From the NCBI GenBank assembly GCA_025454895.1, contig JALONO010000006.1, positions 1-34,104 on the forward strand: a DNA stretch of 34,104 bases, given 5' to 3'. The stretch is from Bernardetiaceae bacterium. GTDB taxonomy: Bacteria > Bacteroidota > Bacteroidia > Cytophagales > Thermoflexibacteraceae. The translations under genes and the position numbers were made by a program. Under the pieces are notes generated by a model. It ran no database searches, had not been told where the DNA came from, and saw nothing but the letters and a program-made list of their open reading frames with translations. Each line of letters starts with the position of its first letter. Within the stretch, counting starts at the first letter, position 1. This document shows positions 16,452 to 24,174 of the stretch, piece by piece.

Positions 16452-17717
16452 TTAAAAGGAATAAATAGCCGCCATGCCAAAAGTAACCTGTGAGTTTTTG
16501 GTGAACTTGCCGTTGCTGTCCATGAACTGTTGGCTTTCCTTGTTGGCCGCGCCGTCCAGTTTGTTAAAAATGTCGGCCCGTAGCTCCGGCTTGAGCTGCA
16601 AATGCCCATCGGCTAGTTTAAAGGTGCCCGTGAGGGTGAAGGTGCGCACGTCGGCCCCCACGGCGGTGCCGGTATGGTCCACGTTGCGCAGGCCGCGTGC
16701 CCCTTGCAGGTTGCTGAAATACTCGCTGCGCAGGCCGAGGCTGAACACATCGGTAGCAAAATAGGTGAGGTAGAGGTTAAAGCCCTCCCAATGGTGCCAG
16801 CTAGTGAGGTCGCCGTCGGCCACGGCAAACGTGCCGGGGGCGTCCACTTGGCCTTTTTGGGCACCGAACATGGTCCAAAAGCCGATGTGGAGTTTTTCGC
16901 TGGCCTTCCACACCCCGTTCAGGTCTACCACCTGGAAAATGCCCGCCGGGGTCTTGCCCAGGCTATCGGTGTTGGCCTCGTTAGTGCGGATGTAGTTCAG
17001 GTAAGCACTGAACTTCTCGCTCGGCGACACGGCCAGTTGGCCAATAATGCCCTTCTTGCGGTTGTTGTCGTTCGCGAAATCGAACCCGTTGGTAACCCCC
17101 AGCATGGCCGTTACCTTGTCGCTGATTTTCAGCGTTGACTTAAGGCCCGTGTGGTAAAACGGCACCCCGGAGTTGAACGTGTGGTTAATCGAGTAGTGGT
17201 AGTTGAGCGGGGCATCGATGTACTCGTACCCGATGTGCGTGCCAAACTGCCCCGCCGTAAACGACAGCCGGTCAGTGGCGTGGAAAGTGAAAAACGCCTG
17301 TTTGATGATCAGGGCCGAAGCGGCATCGTTGAATACTGGCGTGCCGTAAAAGCTGGACCGGACGCCAAGCGAGGTGGGCACGTTGCCATAGTTACCGTAA
17401 ACGGCGTTTGGTCCGTAGGCCAGGTCGGCCACTAGCTCGCTTTTCTTGGTGGTGTATTTGAACACCGTTTGCACCATGCCCAGTTGAAACTGATCCACTC
17501 GGCGGTCGAAGCCCCGACCTACCCCGCTCTGGCCCATATTATCACGTGAGGCGGGGCGGTTGAAGTTGGTGAAATAGTAGGTGTCAAAGTAACCGTTGAT
17601 GGTTAGCTTGCCGGGTTCTTCTTCTTTTTTGGGCAACGAGGCGGAGTCGGGATCGGCGGCGAAGGCTGCTTGGAGGGCAAAGCAGTAGCACCCCACTATA
17701 AGGAGAGTTTTTTTCAT
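16452..17717 (-). CDS. outer-membrane beta-barrel porin, OmpL/BBP2-like
   Basis: The 421-residue protein has a clear signal peptide (MKKTLLIVGCYCFALQAAFA, cut near residue 20). The mature part has alternating aromatic and polar residues, as in beta-barrels: GYFDTYYFTNFNRP near 42, then repeated strands such as LSFTAGQFGTHIGYEYIDAP, and a terminal strand ending MAAIYSF with the C-terminal Phe of outer-membrane proteins. This matches the putative beta-barrel porin-2 family. Its position before amt suggests that it lets small nitrogen compounds cross the outer membrane, but that is inference from context. An AAGTTTTG box with a 14-base palindrome lies 120 bases upstream. Confidence 0.8.
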   Translation of the reverse strand: MKKTLLIVGCYCFALQAAFAADPDSASLPKKEEEPGKLTINGYFDTYYFTNFNRPASRDNMGQSGVGRGFDRRVDQFQLGMVQTVFKYTTKKSELVADLAYGPNAVYGNYGNVPTSLGVRSSFYGTPVFNDAASALIIKQAFFTFHATDRLSFTAGQFGTHIGYEYIDAPLNYHYSINHTFNSGVPFYHTGLKSTLKISDKVTAMLGVTNGFDFANDNNRKKGIIGQLAVSPSEKFSAYLNYIRTNEANTDSLGKTPAGIFQVVDLNGVWKASEKLHIGFWTMFGAQKGQVDAPGTFAVADGDLTSWHHWEGFNLYLTYFATDVFSLGLRSEYFSNLQGARGLRNVDHTGTAVGADVRTFTLTGTFKLADGHLQLKPELRADIFNKLDGAANKESQQFMDSNGKFTKNSQVTFGMAAIYSF

Positions 17718-17838
17718 TTTGAATTTGAAGAGGGTGTTAGTTTAAAAAAAGACCGTTAAAAAATGCTACCAGTTAAAAAAGTCGCAAAAAAAGTGACCTA
17801 CGTCATTACGGGCTAAAAAACACCCAAATATGGTGGCC

Positions 17839-17859
17839 GGAATTTAAATTCCAAAACTT
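17839..17859 (-). promoter_or_regulatory. perfect 14-base palindrome joined to a near -7 box
   Basis: GGAATTTAAATTCC (17839-17852) is a perfect palindrome. Its outer base is shared with AAGTTTTG (minus strand, 17859-17852), one mismatch from TAnnTTTG. The spacing is identical to the divIVA promoter, including the flanking CAACCCC. Confidence 0.45.
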
Positions 17860-18031
17860 TGGGGTTGTTTTTTTAACATAAACTTCACGCAAGCCGTATT
17901 TATTTTTTGAATTAGGCTTTAAAAGACAGGCTTCTTTGCGAAATCAGTAATTCAAATGAGCAAATCGGGCTAAAAACCCAACCTAGCCTAGGGGCCTTCC
18001 GTTAAGGTTAGGCAAACTTACGGCCACGGTG

Positions 18032-18039
18032 TATTTTTG
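18032..18039 (+). promoter_or_regulatory. -7 box of the permease/FN3K unit
   Basis: TATTTTTG matches TAnnTTTG and ends 35 bases before the ATG at 18075. Confidence 0.45.
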
Positions 18040-18074
18040 CTCAACGGGATACGCCCGGGGCCCCAACATCATTT

Positions 18075-19313
18075 ATGGATTATACTGAAAACGTAAAAGA
18101 GGCCCTTAAGGCCATCAAAGACAACCTGTTGCGCACCTCGCTCACGGCGGCCATTATCGCCATTGGCATTACGGCCTTGGTGGGCATCCTCACGGCCATT
18201 GACGGCATCAAAGCCTCGATCAGCACTGGCCTGGCCGATCTCGGGTCGAACAGCTTCGACCTGGCCGACAAGGCCCAGCAGCGGCGCAACATGCGCGGGG
18301 GCGTGAGCGTGCGGGTCAAGGACCCCATCACCTACGAGCAGATCAAGGAGTTCGCACAAAAGTTTGGGGGCTACGCCGATGTTTCCATCACCACCGATGT
18401 TTCGGGCATTGCCGAGATCAAACACGGCTCGAAAAAGACCAACCCTAACACCCAGGTGATCGGCGCCAACGAGCACTATTTGACCGCCAAGGGCATCAAT
18501 TTGGACAAAGGGCGTAATTTCTCCACCGTTGAACTGCGCAGTGGCACCTACGTGGCCGTCATCGGCAGCGAGATCGCCGAAAAACTTTTTGGCAAGGAAA
18601 ACCCGATCAACCAAGACATTAGCGCGTTAGGTAACCGCTATAATGTAATTGGGGTCATGAAAGAAAAATCCGGCTTTGGCGGGGGCGGCGGAGCCAACCG
18701 GCTCATTTTGGTGCCGCTGGAAAATGCCGTGATCCTTACTGCCGGGCAACGCACCTACTTTTCTACCACCTGCCTGGTGCGTAACCCTAGCCAACTCGAC
18801 TACCTCATCGGCGAGGCCACAGGGCTGATGCGCAAAATCCGCCGTGATGCCTTGGGGGAAGAAAACTCATTTGAACTCCAACGCAGCGAGTCGGTGGCCG
18901 AGGCCATTGAGGAAACCAGTGGGCTGCTGCGTATCGGCGGCTTGGGCATTGGCTTTATCACTTTGCTGGGGGCTTCCATCGGCCTCATGAACATCATGCT
19001 GGTATCGGTTACCGAGCGTACCAAGGAAATTGGGGTGCGCAAGGCCCTGGGGGCCACGCCTGCCCGCATCCGCCAGCAGTTTTTGATCGAGGCGGTGGTC
19101 ATTTGCCAGATCGGCGGGGCGATGGGCCTCATCCTGGGCATTCTTATTGGCAACCTAATGGCCAACTTAATCAATGCGGGCACTTTTATCGTGCCGTGGC
19201 TTTGGATGATCACCGCGCTGGTGGTATGCGTGGTGGTGGGGGTGGCCTCGGGCTACTACCCAGCTTCCCGGGCCGCCCGGTTGGACCCCATCGAGAGCCT
19301 CCGCTTTGAGTAA
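18075..19313 (+). CDS. MacB/FtsX-type ABC transporter permease
   Basis: This inner-membrane protein of 412 residues has the MacB layout: one helix at about residues 22-45 ([20 protein letters not shown]), a large periplasmic MacB_PCD-like domain (about 50-270), then three helices. The last part carries the FtsX signature [22 protein letters not shown] near 320 and ends with [19 protein letters not shown], the usual C-terminus of the family. Such permeases couple a LolD/MacB-type ATPase to lipoprotein, peptide or siderophore export, or to mechanotransmission. No ATPase or membrane-fusion gene is adjacent in the window. The stop codon is only 2 bases from the next ATG, so it shares a transcript with the kinase-like gene. 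Confidence 0.88.
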   Translation: MDYTENVKEALKAIKDNLLRTSLTAAIIAIGITALVGILTAIDGIKASISTGLADLGSNSFDLADKAQQRRNMRGGVSVRVKDPITYEQIKEFAQKFGGYADVSITTDVSGIAEIKHGSKKTNPNTQVIGANEHYLTAKGINLDKGRNFSTVELRSGTYVAVIGSEIAEKLFGKENPINQDISALGNRYNVIGVMKEKSGFGGGGGANRLILVPLENAVILTAGQRTYFSTTCLVRNPSQLDYLIGEATGLMRKIRRDALGEENSFELQRSESVAEAIEETSGLLRIGGLGIGFITLLGASIGLMNIMLVSVTERTKEIGVRKALGATPARIRQQFLIEAVVICQIGGAMGLILGILIGNLMANLINAGTFIVPWLWMITALVVCVVVGVASGYYPASRAARLDPIESLRFE

Positions 19314-19315
19314 CC

Positions 19316-20197
19316 ATGTTCACCGCCGCCGACCAAGACCAGTTTTTTGCCCAAGTGTTGTTTATGGCTACAGGCCAGCCAGCGTCCGTGCGGCAAATGG
19401 AGTTTGTGAGCGGCGGGTGTATCAATTTAGCGGTTCGTTTGCAAACCTCCCACGGCGATTTTTTCCTCAAGTTTAACGAGCAGCCCCAAGCCCAGGCCAT
19501 GTTGGCCAGCGAGGCGCGTGGGTTAGCCCTGCTTGCCCAGGCTGGGGCCCGCGTGCCGGAAGTAGTGAGGCAGGGCCAGGTGGTGGGCCGGGCCTTTTTA
19601 TTGATGGAGTATTTGCCGCCTACCCCGTTGGGCCCTCGCTATTGGCAGCAGCTTGGGCACGAACTGGCCCAACTGCACCGCCAGCAAAGTACTACCTTCG
19701 GCCTGGACCACGATAACTTTATTGGTACGCTGCGGCAGGCTAACCCAGTTACTGCCGACGGTTTTGCCTTTTGGGCCGAACACCGCTTGCAAGCCCAGGC
19801 GGGCTTGGCGTATTACAACGGCCTGGCCCCCGCCACCCTGCTGCGGCAACTGGAGCGGCTGTATGCCAAACTGCCCCAGTGGTTGCCCGCCCAGCCCGCC
19901 AGCCTGCTCCACGGCGACCTTTGGAGCGGCAACCAACTGCCAAACGGTCAGGGCCAGCCCACCCTCATCGACCCGGCGGTGTACTATGGCTTCCGCGAGG
20001 CCGAACTGGCTTTTACCAAGCTTTTTGGCGGGTTTGAGGACGATTTTTACCACGCCTACCACGAAACTTACCCCCTGGAGCCAGGCTTTGAACAACGGGC
20101 GGATCTGTACAACCTCTATCCGTTACTGGTGCATACCAATCTGTTCGGGGCTTCGTACCTGGGCGCGGTGGAGCGCACCTTGGCCCGCTGGGTATGA
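19316..20197 (+). CDS. fructosamine kinase family protein
   Basis: The 293-residue protein has the FN3K/aminoglycoside-phosphotransferase fold. An N-lobe with the FLKF lysine (about residue 51) is followed by MEYLPP near the hinge, catalytic LHGDLWSGNQ near 199-208, and metal-binding LIDPAVYYG near 219-227. FREAELAFTKLFGGF is the family-specific sequence. FN3K enzymes phosphorylate ketosamines on glycated proteins and small molecules so that the sugar falls off, a form of protein repair. It lies 2 bases after the permease gene, so the two are almost certainly co-transcribed, although no common pathway is obvious. The next gene, hisIE, has its own -7 box. Confidence 0.88.
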   Translation: MFTAADQDQFFAQVLFMATGQPASVRQMEFVSGGCINLAVRLQTSHGDFFLKFNEQPQAQAMLASEARGLALLAQAGARVPEVVRQGQVVGRAFLLMEYLPPTPLGPRYWQQLGHELAQLHRQQSTTFGLDHDNFIGTLRQANPVTADGFAFWAEHRLQAQAGLAYYNGLAPATLLRQLERLYAKLPQWLPAQPASLLHGDLWSGNQLPNGQGQPTLIDPAVYYGFREAELAFTKLFGGFEDDFYHAYHETYPLEPGFEQRADLYNLYPLLVHTNLFGASYLGAVERTLARWV

Positions 20198-20240
20198 ACT
20201 GGCCGGATGGCCCCACGTTGCCAATGGCCGGGGCGTTGCG

Positions 20241-20248
20241 TAATTTTG
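20241..20248 (+). promoter_or_regulatory. -7 box of hisIE
   Basis: TAATTTTG matches TAnnTTTG 25 bases before ATG 20274. A TTG start at 20253 would lie at the transcription start itself, so ATG is preferred. Confidence 0.5.
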
Positions 20249-20273
20249 CCCTTTGTTCGAAAATTACCTGCCC

Positions 20274-20891
20274 ATGCAAGCTGCCCCCGACTCGTTGGCC
20301 CACCTCGATTTTGCCAAAGCGGGCGGGTTATTGCCCGCCGTGATCCAGGATGTGCACACCCGCCAGGTGCTGATGGTGGGCTTTATGAACGAGGCGGCCC
20401 TGGCCAAAACCCTGGCCGAGGGCGTGGTTACGTTTTACAGCCGCACCAAGCAGCGGCTTTGGACCAAGGGCGAAACCTCCGGGCACTTTTTGCGGGTACA
20501 CCAGGTCATCCCCGACTGTGACCAAGACACCCTGCTCATCAAGGCCGAGCCGCTGGGGCCGGTATGCCACACCGGGGCCGATACCTGTTTCGACGAAACC
20601 AACCAAGGCCGGGAGTATTTTTTAGGATACTTGCAACAAGTGATCCGCCAGCGCAAGGGCCAGGCCCCGGAAACTTCTTACACCGCCAAGCTACTGGGCC
20701 GGGGCATCAACAAAGTGGCCCAAAAAGTAGGGGAGGAGGCCGTAGAGCTGGTCATTGAGGCCAAGGACGATAACCGCGAGTTGTTCAAGAACGAAGCGGC
20801 CGACCTGTTGTTCCACTATTTGCTGTTGCTCGAGGCCAAGGCCGTACCCCTCGATGAGGTGATTGCGGTGCTCCAGGCCCGGCACAAGTAG
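20274..20891 (+). CDS. hisIE: phosphoribosyl-AMP cyclohydrolase / phosphoribosyl-ATP pyrophosphatase
   Basis: This bifunctional enzyme performs steps 2 and 3 of histidine synthesis. The protein of 205 residues has two parts. In HisI (about residues 1-115), MVGFMNEAAL and TKGETSGHF are typical, and the zinc and metal cysteines/aspartates lie in DCDQDT and CHTGADTCF. In HisE (about 120-205), RKGQAPETSYTAKL and KVGEEAVELVIEAKD carry the pyrophosphatase acidic residues. All motifs look intact. No other his genes are in the window, whereas in many bacteria hisIE closes the his operon. Confidence 0.93.
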   Translation: MQAAPDSLAHLDFAKAGGLLPAVIQDVHTRQVLMVGFMNEAALAKTLAEGVVTFYSRTKQRLWTKGETSGHFLRVHQVIPDCDQDTLLIKAEPLGPVCHTGADTCFDETNQGREYFLGYLQQVIRQRKGQAPETSYTAKLLGRGINKVAQKVGEEAVELVIEAKDDNRELFKNEAADLLFHYLLLLEAKAVPLDEVIAVLQARHK

Positions 20892-20959
20892 GCAAAAATA
20901 CCGAGTGTTGGTAGGGTAAACGTTTTTTGCTTGGTTGGACCTTCCCCCAGTAACACAAA

Positions 20960-20983
20960 AAGCCTTGCACTATGGCAAGGCTT
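20960..20983 (-). terminator. Rho-independent terminator after siaB-siaC
   Basis: A 9-bp perfect stem aagccttgc / gcaaggctt with a 6-base loop is followed on the minus strand by TTTTG. It is 55 bases past the siaC stop. It may also stop hisIE transcripts coming from the left. Confidence 0.75.
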
Positions 20984-21038
20984 GGGTAAAATCGTGGTGG
21001 CAAGATAAAAGACTTATATAAAGGAACTTACTAAGTGC

Positions 21039-21446
21039 TTAAACTTGGTGGATGTCGATGGGCACGCCCACGAACCGCACGTAGTCTTCCACTTCCTCCA
21101 GCATGTCGTAGTCGTCCTTGGGCACGAACCAGGAAATTTTTACCGGCCCACCCGCATCGTGGTGCTTTTTCATCACCTTGATGATATCGAGCAAATACTT
21201 AGACGAACTTGTGTTATAGTATTGAAGGTTAAAGGTGAAATTGAGTGGCTGGAGCCCTTGGGCAGTATATTGTTCCAACCATTGCACCACTGGGCGGTAG
21301 AAATCAAGGGTATCCTCGATGTAAGACTCGCCCGAAAGCTCGCACTCACCAGTTGCTGCATTCATGAACACTCGGGGAGTAAAAAACTCTCCCTTAGTGG
21401 CTTGAATGTCAATATTTTCCATTTGGTTAAGATGATTAAGTGACAT
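21039..21446 (-). CDS. siaC: SiaC-family regulatory phosphoprotein (DUF1987)
   Basis: In Pseudomonas, SiaC is a small partner-switch protein that binds and activates the diguanylate cyclase SiaD when unphosphorylated, and is phosphorylated by SiaB. This 135-residue protein matches the DUF1987 pattern: a TPRV segment near residue 23, FNLQYYNTSSSKYLLDI near 72-88, and a C-terminal DYDMLEEVEDY. NTSSSK (78-83) is the likely phosphorylation loop. A second ATG at 21422 (MENIDIQATKGEFFTPRV) is an equally good start. The ATG at 21446 is 12 bases after siaB, so they form one operon. No diguanylate cyclase is nearby, so the target is unknown. Confidence 0.85.
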   Translation of the reverse strand: MSLNHLNQMENIDIQATKGEFFTPRVFMNAATGECELSGESYIEDTLDFYRPVVQWLEQYTAQGLQPLNFTFNLQYYNTSSSKYLLDIIKVMKKHHDAGGPVKISWFVPKDDYDMLEEVEDYVRFVGVPIDIHQV

Positions 21447-21458
21447 AAATAGAATAGG

Positions 21459-22043
21459 TTAGGCGGCTTTTTTCTTTACGTTTACCGAGATTGCAAAAAA
21501 CGAAATTTGCTCGTTGATTTCGGCAACTTCCGCCTCCAGGGGTTCGGCCGAGGTGAGGGCGATGTGGATAAGGCCCACCCCAGCACCTTTGCTAAACTCA
21601 TTGGCAGCCCCGGTGCGATTCTTTTCCTCGAACTTAAGCCGACGCAAAGTTTCCCGGTCAGAATTATTGATAAGCTGGCATTTATCCACCAAAATAGGCA
21701 CGGCCCGCCGGGAAACCAAATTACCAGCGGTGATTGAGTAGGCATCTTCCGATTCGGTAACCACAATGGTACCAATACCCTCGTTGCGGATACCGAATTT
21801 GTTTACCTCGGCTGAATAGTTGAAAATGTTTTGGGCCAGTTCCATAAAAATGGAATAGACTTTTTTGCCCGCAACCAAATCCTTCACCAGGCGGTTCTGG
21901 ATTTCTTTGCTCATTTCGTACATAATGGTGCTCGAGAACGGCCCCTTGTACGACACGATCACATCCTCGTGGCTAAGGTTAATATAGTGGTGATAAAAAC
22001 TGAACTTCTTTTTTTCCATCAAGGACAATGCACTTTGGGTCAT
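21459..22043 (-). CDS. siaB: SiaB-family protein kinase (GHKL-type ATPase fold)
   Basis: The 194-residue protein resembles SiaB, a kinase with an anti-sigma-factor/GHKL fold that phosphorylates SiaC. The N-box is ELAQNIFNYS (68-77), with the Mg-binding Asn, and the glycine-rich lid is SKGAGVGLIHIA (about 151-162). No membrane segment or sensor domain is present, so input must come from elsewhere, for example a SiaA-type PP2C phosphatase that would oppose it. None is in the window. siaC follows directly. The upstream region has an AT-rich inverted repeat (22055-22069) but no clear TAnnTTTG. An ATG at residue 9 (MEKKKFSFYHHY) is an alternative start. Confidence 0.83.
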   Translation of the reverse strand: MTQSALSLMEKKKFSFYHHYINLSHEDVIVSYKGPFSSTIMYEMSKEIQNRLVKDLVAGKKVYSIFMELAQNIFNYSAEVNKFGIRNEGIGTIVVTESEDAYSITAGNLVSRRAVPILVDKCQLINNSDRETLRRLKFEEKNRTGAANEFSKGAGVGLIHIALTSAEPLEAEVAEINEQISFFAISVNVKKKAA

Positions 22044-22370
22044 TTGTGCGGTGCAATTTAATGTAAATTAACGCAATGCAAGTGTGCAATAAGGTTTACC
22101 CAACTGGTTGCACGGGGTAAAATTGAGAGCGAACTAGATCAAAACCAGCCAGTTTTAAACTTGGGGCATCATTCTTATTAGGCCGCACTCGGGGGCCAAC
22201 CTTGGTAGGAGGATGGTTAACAGTTGCCAAACCTGTCCAATTTTGGCTTTTCCTATTAATTTCAAAGGTTGGGCCAAAGTCATGGGGGAAATGCTACTAA
22301 ATGGGGATCAAAAAGCCCAATGTAAGTTTTAGCTCAGTTGAGTTGATTTACCGAGCACGCGGAGGGGCAA
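22044..22370 (-). other. intergenic region between siaB and the aminotransferase
   Basis: No gene is recognised. It contains an inverted repeat AATTTA-ATG-TAAATT (22055-22069) just upstream of siaB and a hairpin GCCAAA / TTTGGC (22226-22231 / 22242-22247). No consensus -7 box or strong terminator was found, although the siaB promoter and the end of the maf transcript should lie here. Confidence 0.5.
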
Positions 22371-23450
22371 CTAGCTGGCCAGCAGCAGGTCCGCCAGTTT
22401 CTCAAATACTTCTTTGGAGTGGGTGGGGAAATTGGCGATGCGCAACTGACTGTCTTTCAGGCTCCCATAACCGCTGCCCACTATTATTTGTTGCGCTTTG
22501 GCCAGGGCCAGCAGGTCAGCGGCGGGGCGGCCCAGCACGTTGGCCACCACCACCGTGCGCGAGCGGTGGGTAGGCTCACCCACGAAAGCACTGAGCTGGG
22601 GGTGTTGTTCCAAGGCATGGTACATCAACGAGGCCTTGTAGTCCGTTTCTTGCCTGATGGTTTTAATACCCCGGCGGTTCAGGTCTTCCGCTACTTTGCC
22701 CAGCAGGTAAATGCCCAGCATATTGGGGGTTTCGGGGGTCTCGTTTTTTTGCAGGTTGCTCAATAGCGAGGGAATGGTGTGGTAGGTACCCAGGCTATGC
22801 CCTTGAGCGGCCAGTTGCTCGGCTTTGGCCACGCAGCGGTCGTTAAACAGCCAAACGCCAAGGCCGGCGGGCAGGCCAAAGCACTTCTGCACGGAAAAAA
22901 ACAAGGTGTCGAATTGGGCGAAGTCGAAGGCAGGGTAGGGGGCCGACGATACGGCATCCACCGCGATGAGCAGGTGGGGGTACTTTTGGCGCAGTGTGGC
23001 CAGGTCGGCCAGGGGCATGGTCACCCCGGTGCTGGTTTCGTTCTGGGTCAGGCACAGCAGTTCGGTGCCTGCGGGCACGTCGATTTCGTGGGGCCAGAAA
23101 CCCTGCCCCAACGGTACTTCGTATTTGAGGGCCTTGCGTTGCAACTGCCGGGCAAAGTCGTAGAATTTTTTGGAGAAACTGCCGTTTACCAGGTGAAAAC
23201 TCGTTTCGGCGCACAAATTTTGCAAAATGCGCTCCCAAATTTCGGTGGCTGAACCAGTAAAGGCGATGTGAAAGTGGTCAGGTACGCCCATCAGCTCACG
23301 CAGTTGGGCGGTGGTGTGGGCCATGATTTGTTGAAACGCTTTGCTGCGGTGCGAAATTTCGCACACGTGCTCGCGAAGGGCCACCTTGAGGTGGTCGGCC
23401 ACGGTGTAATACAGTTCAGAAGGACCAGGGGTGAGGAACGAAGTTGCCAT
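22371..23450 (-). CDS. class V PLP-dependent aminotransferase (SerC/alanine-glyoxylate-like)
   Basis: The 359-residue fold-type I enzyme begins MATSFLTPGPSELYYTV, a start shared with alanine-glyoxylate and phosphoserine aminotransferases. AFTGSATEIWERIL carries the phosphate-binding loop, AVDAVSSAPY the aspartate that binds the pyridine nitrogen, and SVQKCFGLPAG the Schiff-base lysine. Near the end, RSRTVVVAN and SGYGSLKDSQLRIANFPTHS fit the substrate-binding C-terminal domain. It may act as the phosphoserine aminotransferase of this organism, but general amino-acid transamination cannot be excluded. ATG 23450 is preferred over 23468 because the family begins there. It lies 21 bases after maf and should share its transcript. 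Confidence 0.82.
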   Translation of the reverse strand: MATSFLTPGPSELYYTVADHLKVALREHVCEISHRSKAFQQIMAHTTAQLRELMGVPDHFHIAFTGSATEIWERILQNLCAETSFHLVNGSFSKKFYDFARQLQRKALKYEVPLGQGFWPHEIDVPAGTELLCLTQNETSTGVTMPLADLATLRQKYPHLLIAVDAVSSAPYPAFDFAQFDTLFFSVQKCFGLPAGLGVWLFNDRCVAKAEQLAAQGHSLGTYHTIPSLLSNLQKNETPETPNMLGIYLLGKVAEDLNRRGIKTIRQETDYKASLMYHALEQHPQLSAFVGEPTHRSRTVVVANVLGRPAADLLALAKAQQIIVGSGYGSLKDSQLRIANFPTHSKEVFEKLADLLLAS

Positions 23451-23471
23451 GAATAGCAGCGTGCACATGCA

Positions 23472-24056
23472 CTAACTGGCCACAAAATTAAGCAACATCT
23501 GGTACAGCAGGTGCGTGGGCAGGCCCATCACGTTAAAGTAGGAGCCTTCTAGCCGCTCGATGGCCACCATGCCCACCCAGTCTTGGGCACCGTAGGCCCC
23601 GGCTTTGTCAAACGGCTGGTAATGCTGGATGTAGAAATCGATTTCGGCTTGGGAAAGGGCCCGGAAGTGGACCCGCGTAAGGTCGCTTTGCACCAAGGTG
23701 CGGTGTTGGCTGTGCAGGCAAACGCCCGTGATCACCTCGTGGGCTTGGCCTGCCAGCAGGCTTAGCATTTGCCGGGCCTCGGCCGCATCGGCGGGTTTGC
23801 CCAGCAGTTGGCCTTGGCAAATCACTACCGTGTCGGCTGTGATCACCAACTCGTCCGGGGCGATTTGGCCCTCGAACGCGGCGGCTTTTTGGGCAGCTAG
23901 GTAACTGGCTGCGTCTAAGGCGGCCACGTGGGGCGGCACGATTTCGTCGATGGGCTTGATCCACTGGCGGTACGGCAGGCCAAGCTCGCGCAGCAGTTGC
24001 TGGCGGCGCGGCGAACCGGAGGCTAAAATCAAACGATAAGGGTAAGGTTGTAGCAT
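23472..24056 (-). CDS. maf: Maf-family nucleoside triphosphate pyrophosphatase
   Basis: Maf proteins hydrolyse dTTP, UTP and modified nucleotides, thereby keeping damaged bases out of nucleic acids. The protein of 194 residues starts MLQPYPYRLILASGSPRRQQ, containing the nucleotide-binding S-x-SPRR motif. The catalytic ADTVV lies near residue 70, with a LLGKP segment after it. GAYGAQDWVG and EGSYFNVMGLP near the C-terminus are also typical. The frame is open for 11 more codons upstream, but ATG 24056 gives the family start. The substrate class (YhdE-like, dTTP/UTP) is a tentative assignment. The aminotransferase gene follows on the same strand. Confidence 0.88.
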   Translation of the reverse strand: MLQPYPYRLILASGSPRRQQLLRELGLPYRQWIKPIDEIVPPHVAALDAASYLAAQKAAAFEGQIAPDELVITADTVVICQGQLLGKPADAAEARQMLSLLAGQAHEVITGVCLHSQHRTLVQSDLTRVHFRALSQAEIDFYIQHYQPFDKAGAYGAQDWVGMVAIERLEGSYFNVMGLPTHLLYQMLLNFVAS

Positions 24057-24123
24057 AAAAGGGCGTAAAACGGGGCAAAAATGCGCCAATGGGATTTGTC
24101 AAGACGAGTTAGTCATAAAAAAA

Positions 24124-24147
24124 GCGGAATGGCATCGGCCATTCCGC
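24124..24147 (-). terminator. Rho-independent terminator after tonB
   Basis: A perfect 10-bp stem (24124-24133 / 24138-24147) with a 4-base loop is followed on the minus strand by TTTTTTTAT. It lies 27 bases after the tonB stop codon. Confidence 0.9.
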
Positions 24148-24174
24148 AATCTTAAACTTATTCTATTGAATGAA

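Larger units (their letters stand above)
17718..18074 (+). other. divergent intergenic region between porin and permease genes
   Basis: There is no gene here. It is AT-rich with several A- and T-runs. It contains the palindrome GGAATTTAAATTCC (17839-17852), a short inverted repeat CCTAG-C-CTAGG (17982-17992), and a plus-strand -7 box at 18032. It should hold the promoters of both flanking genes. Confidence 0.6.
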
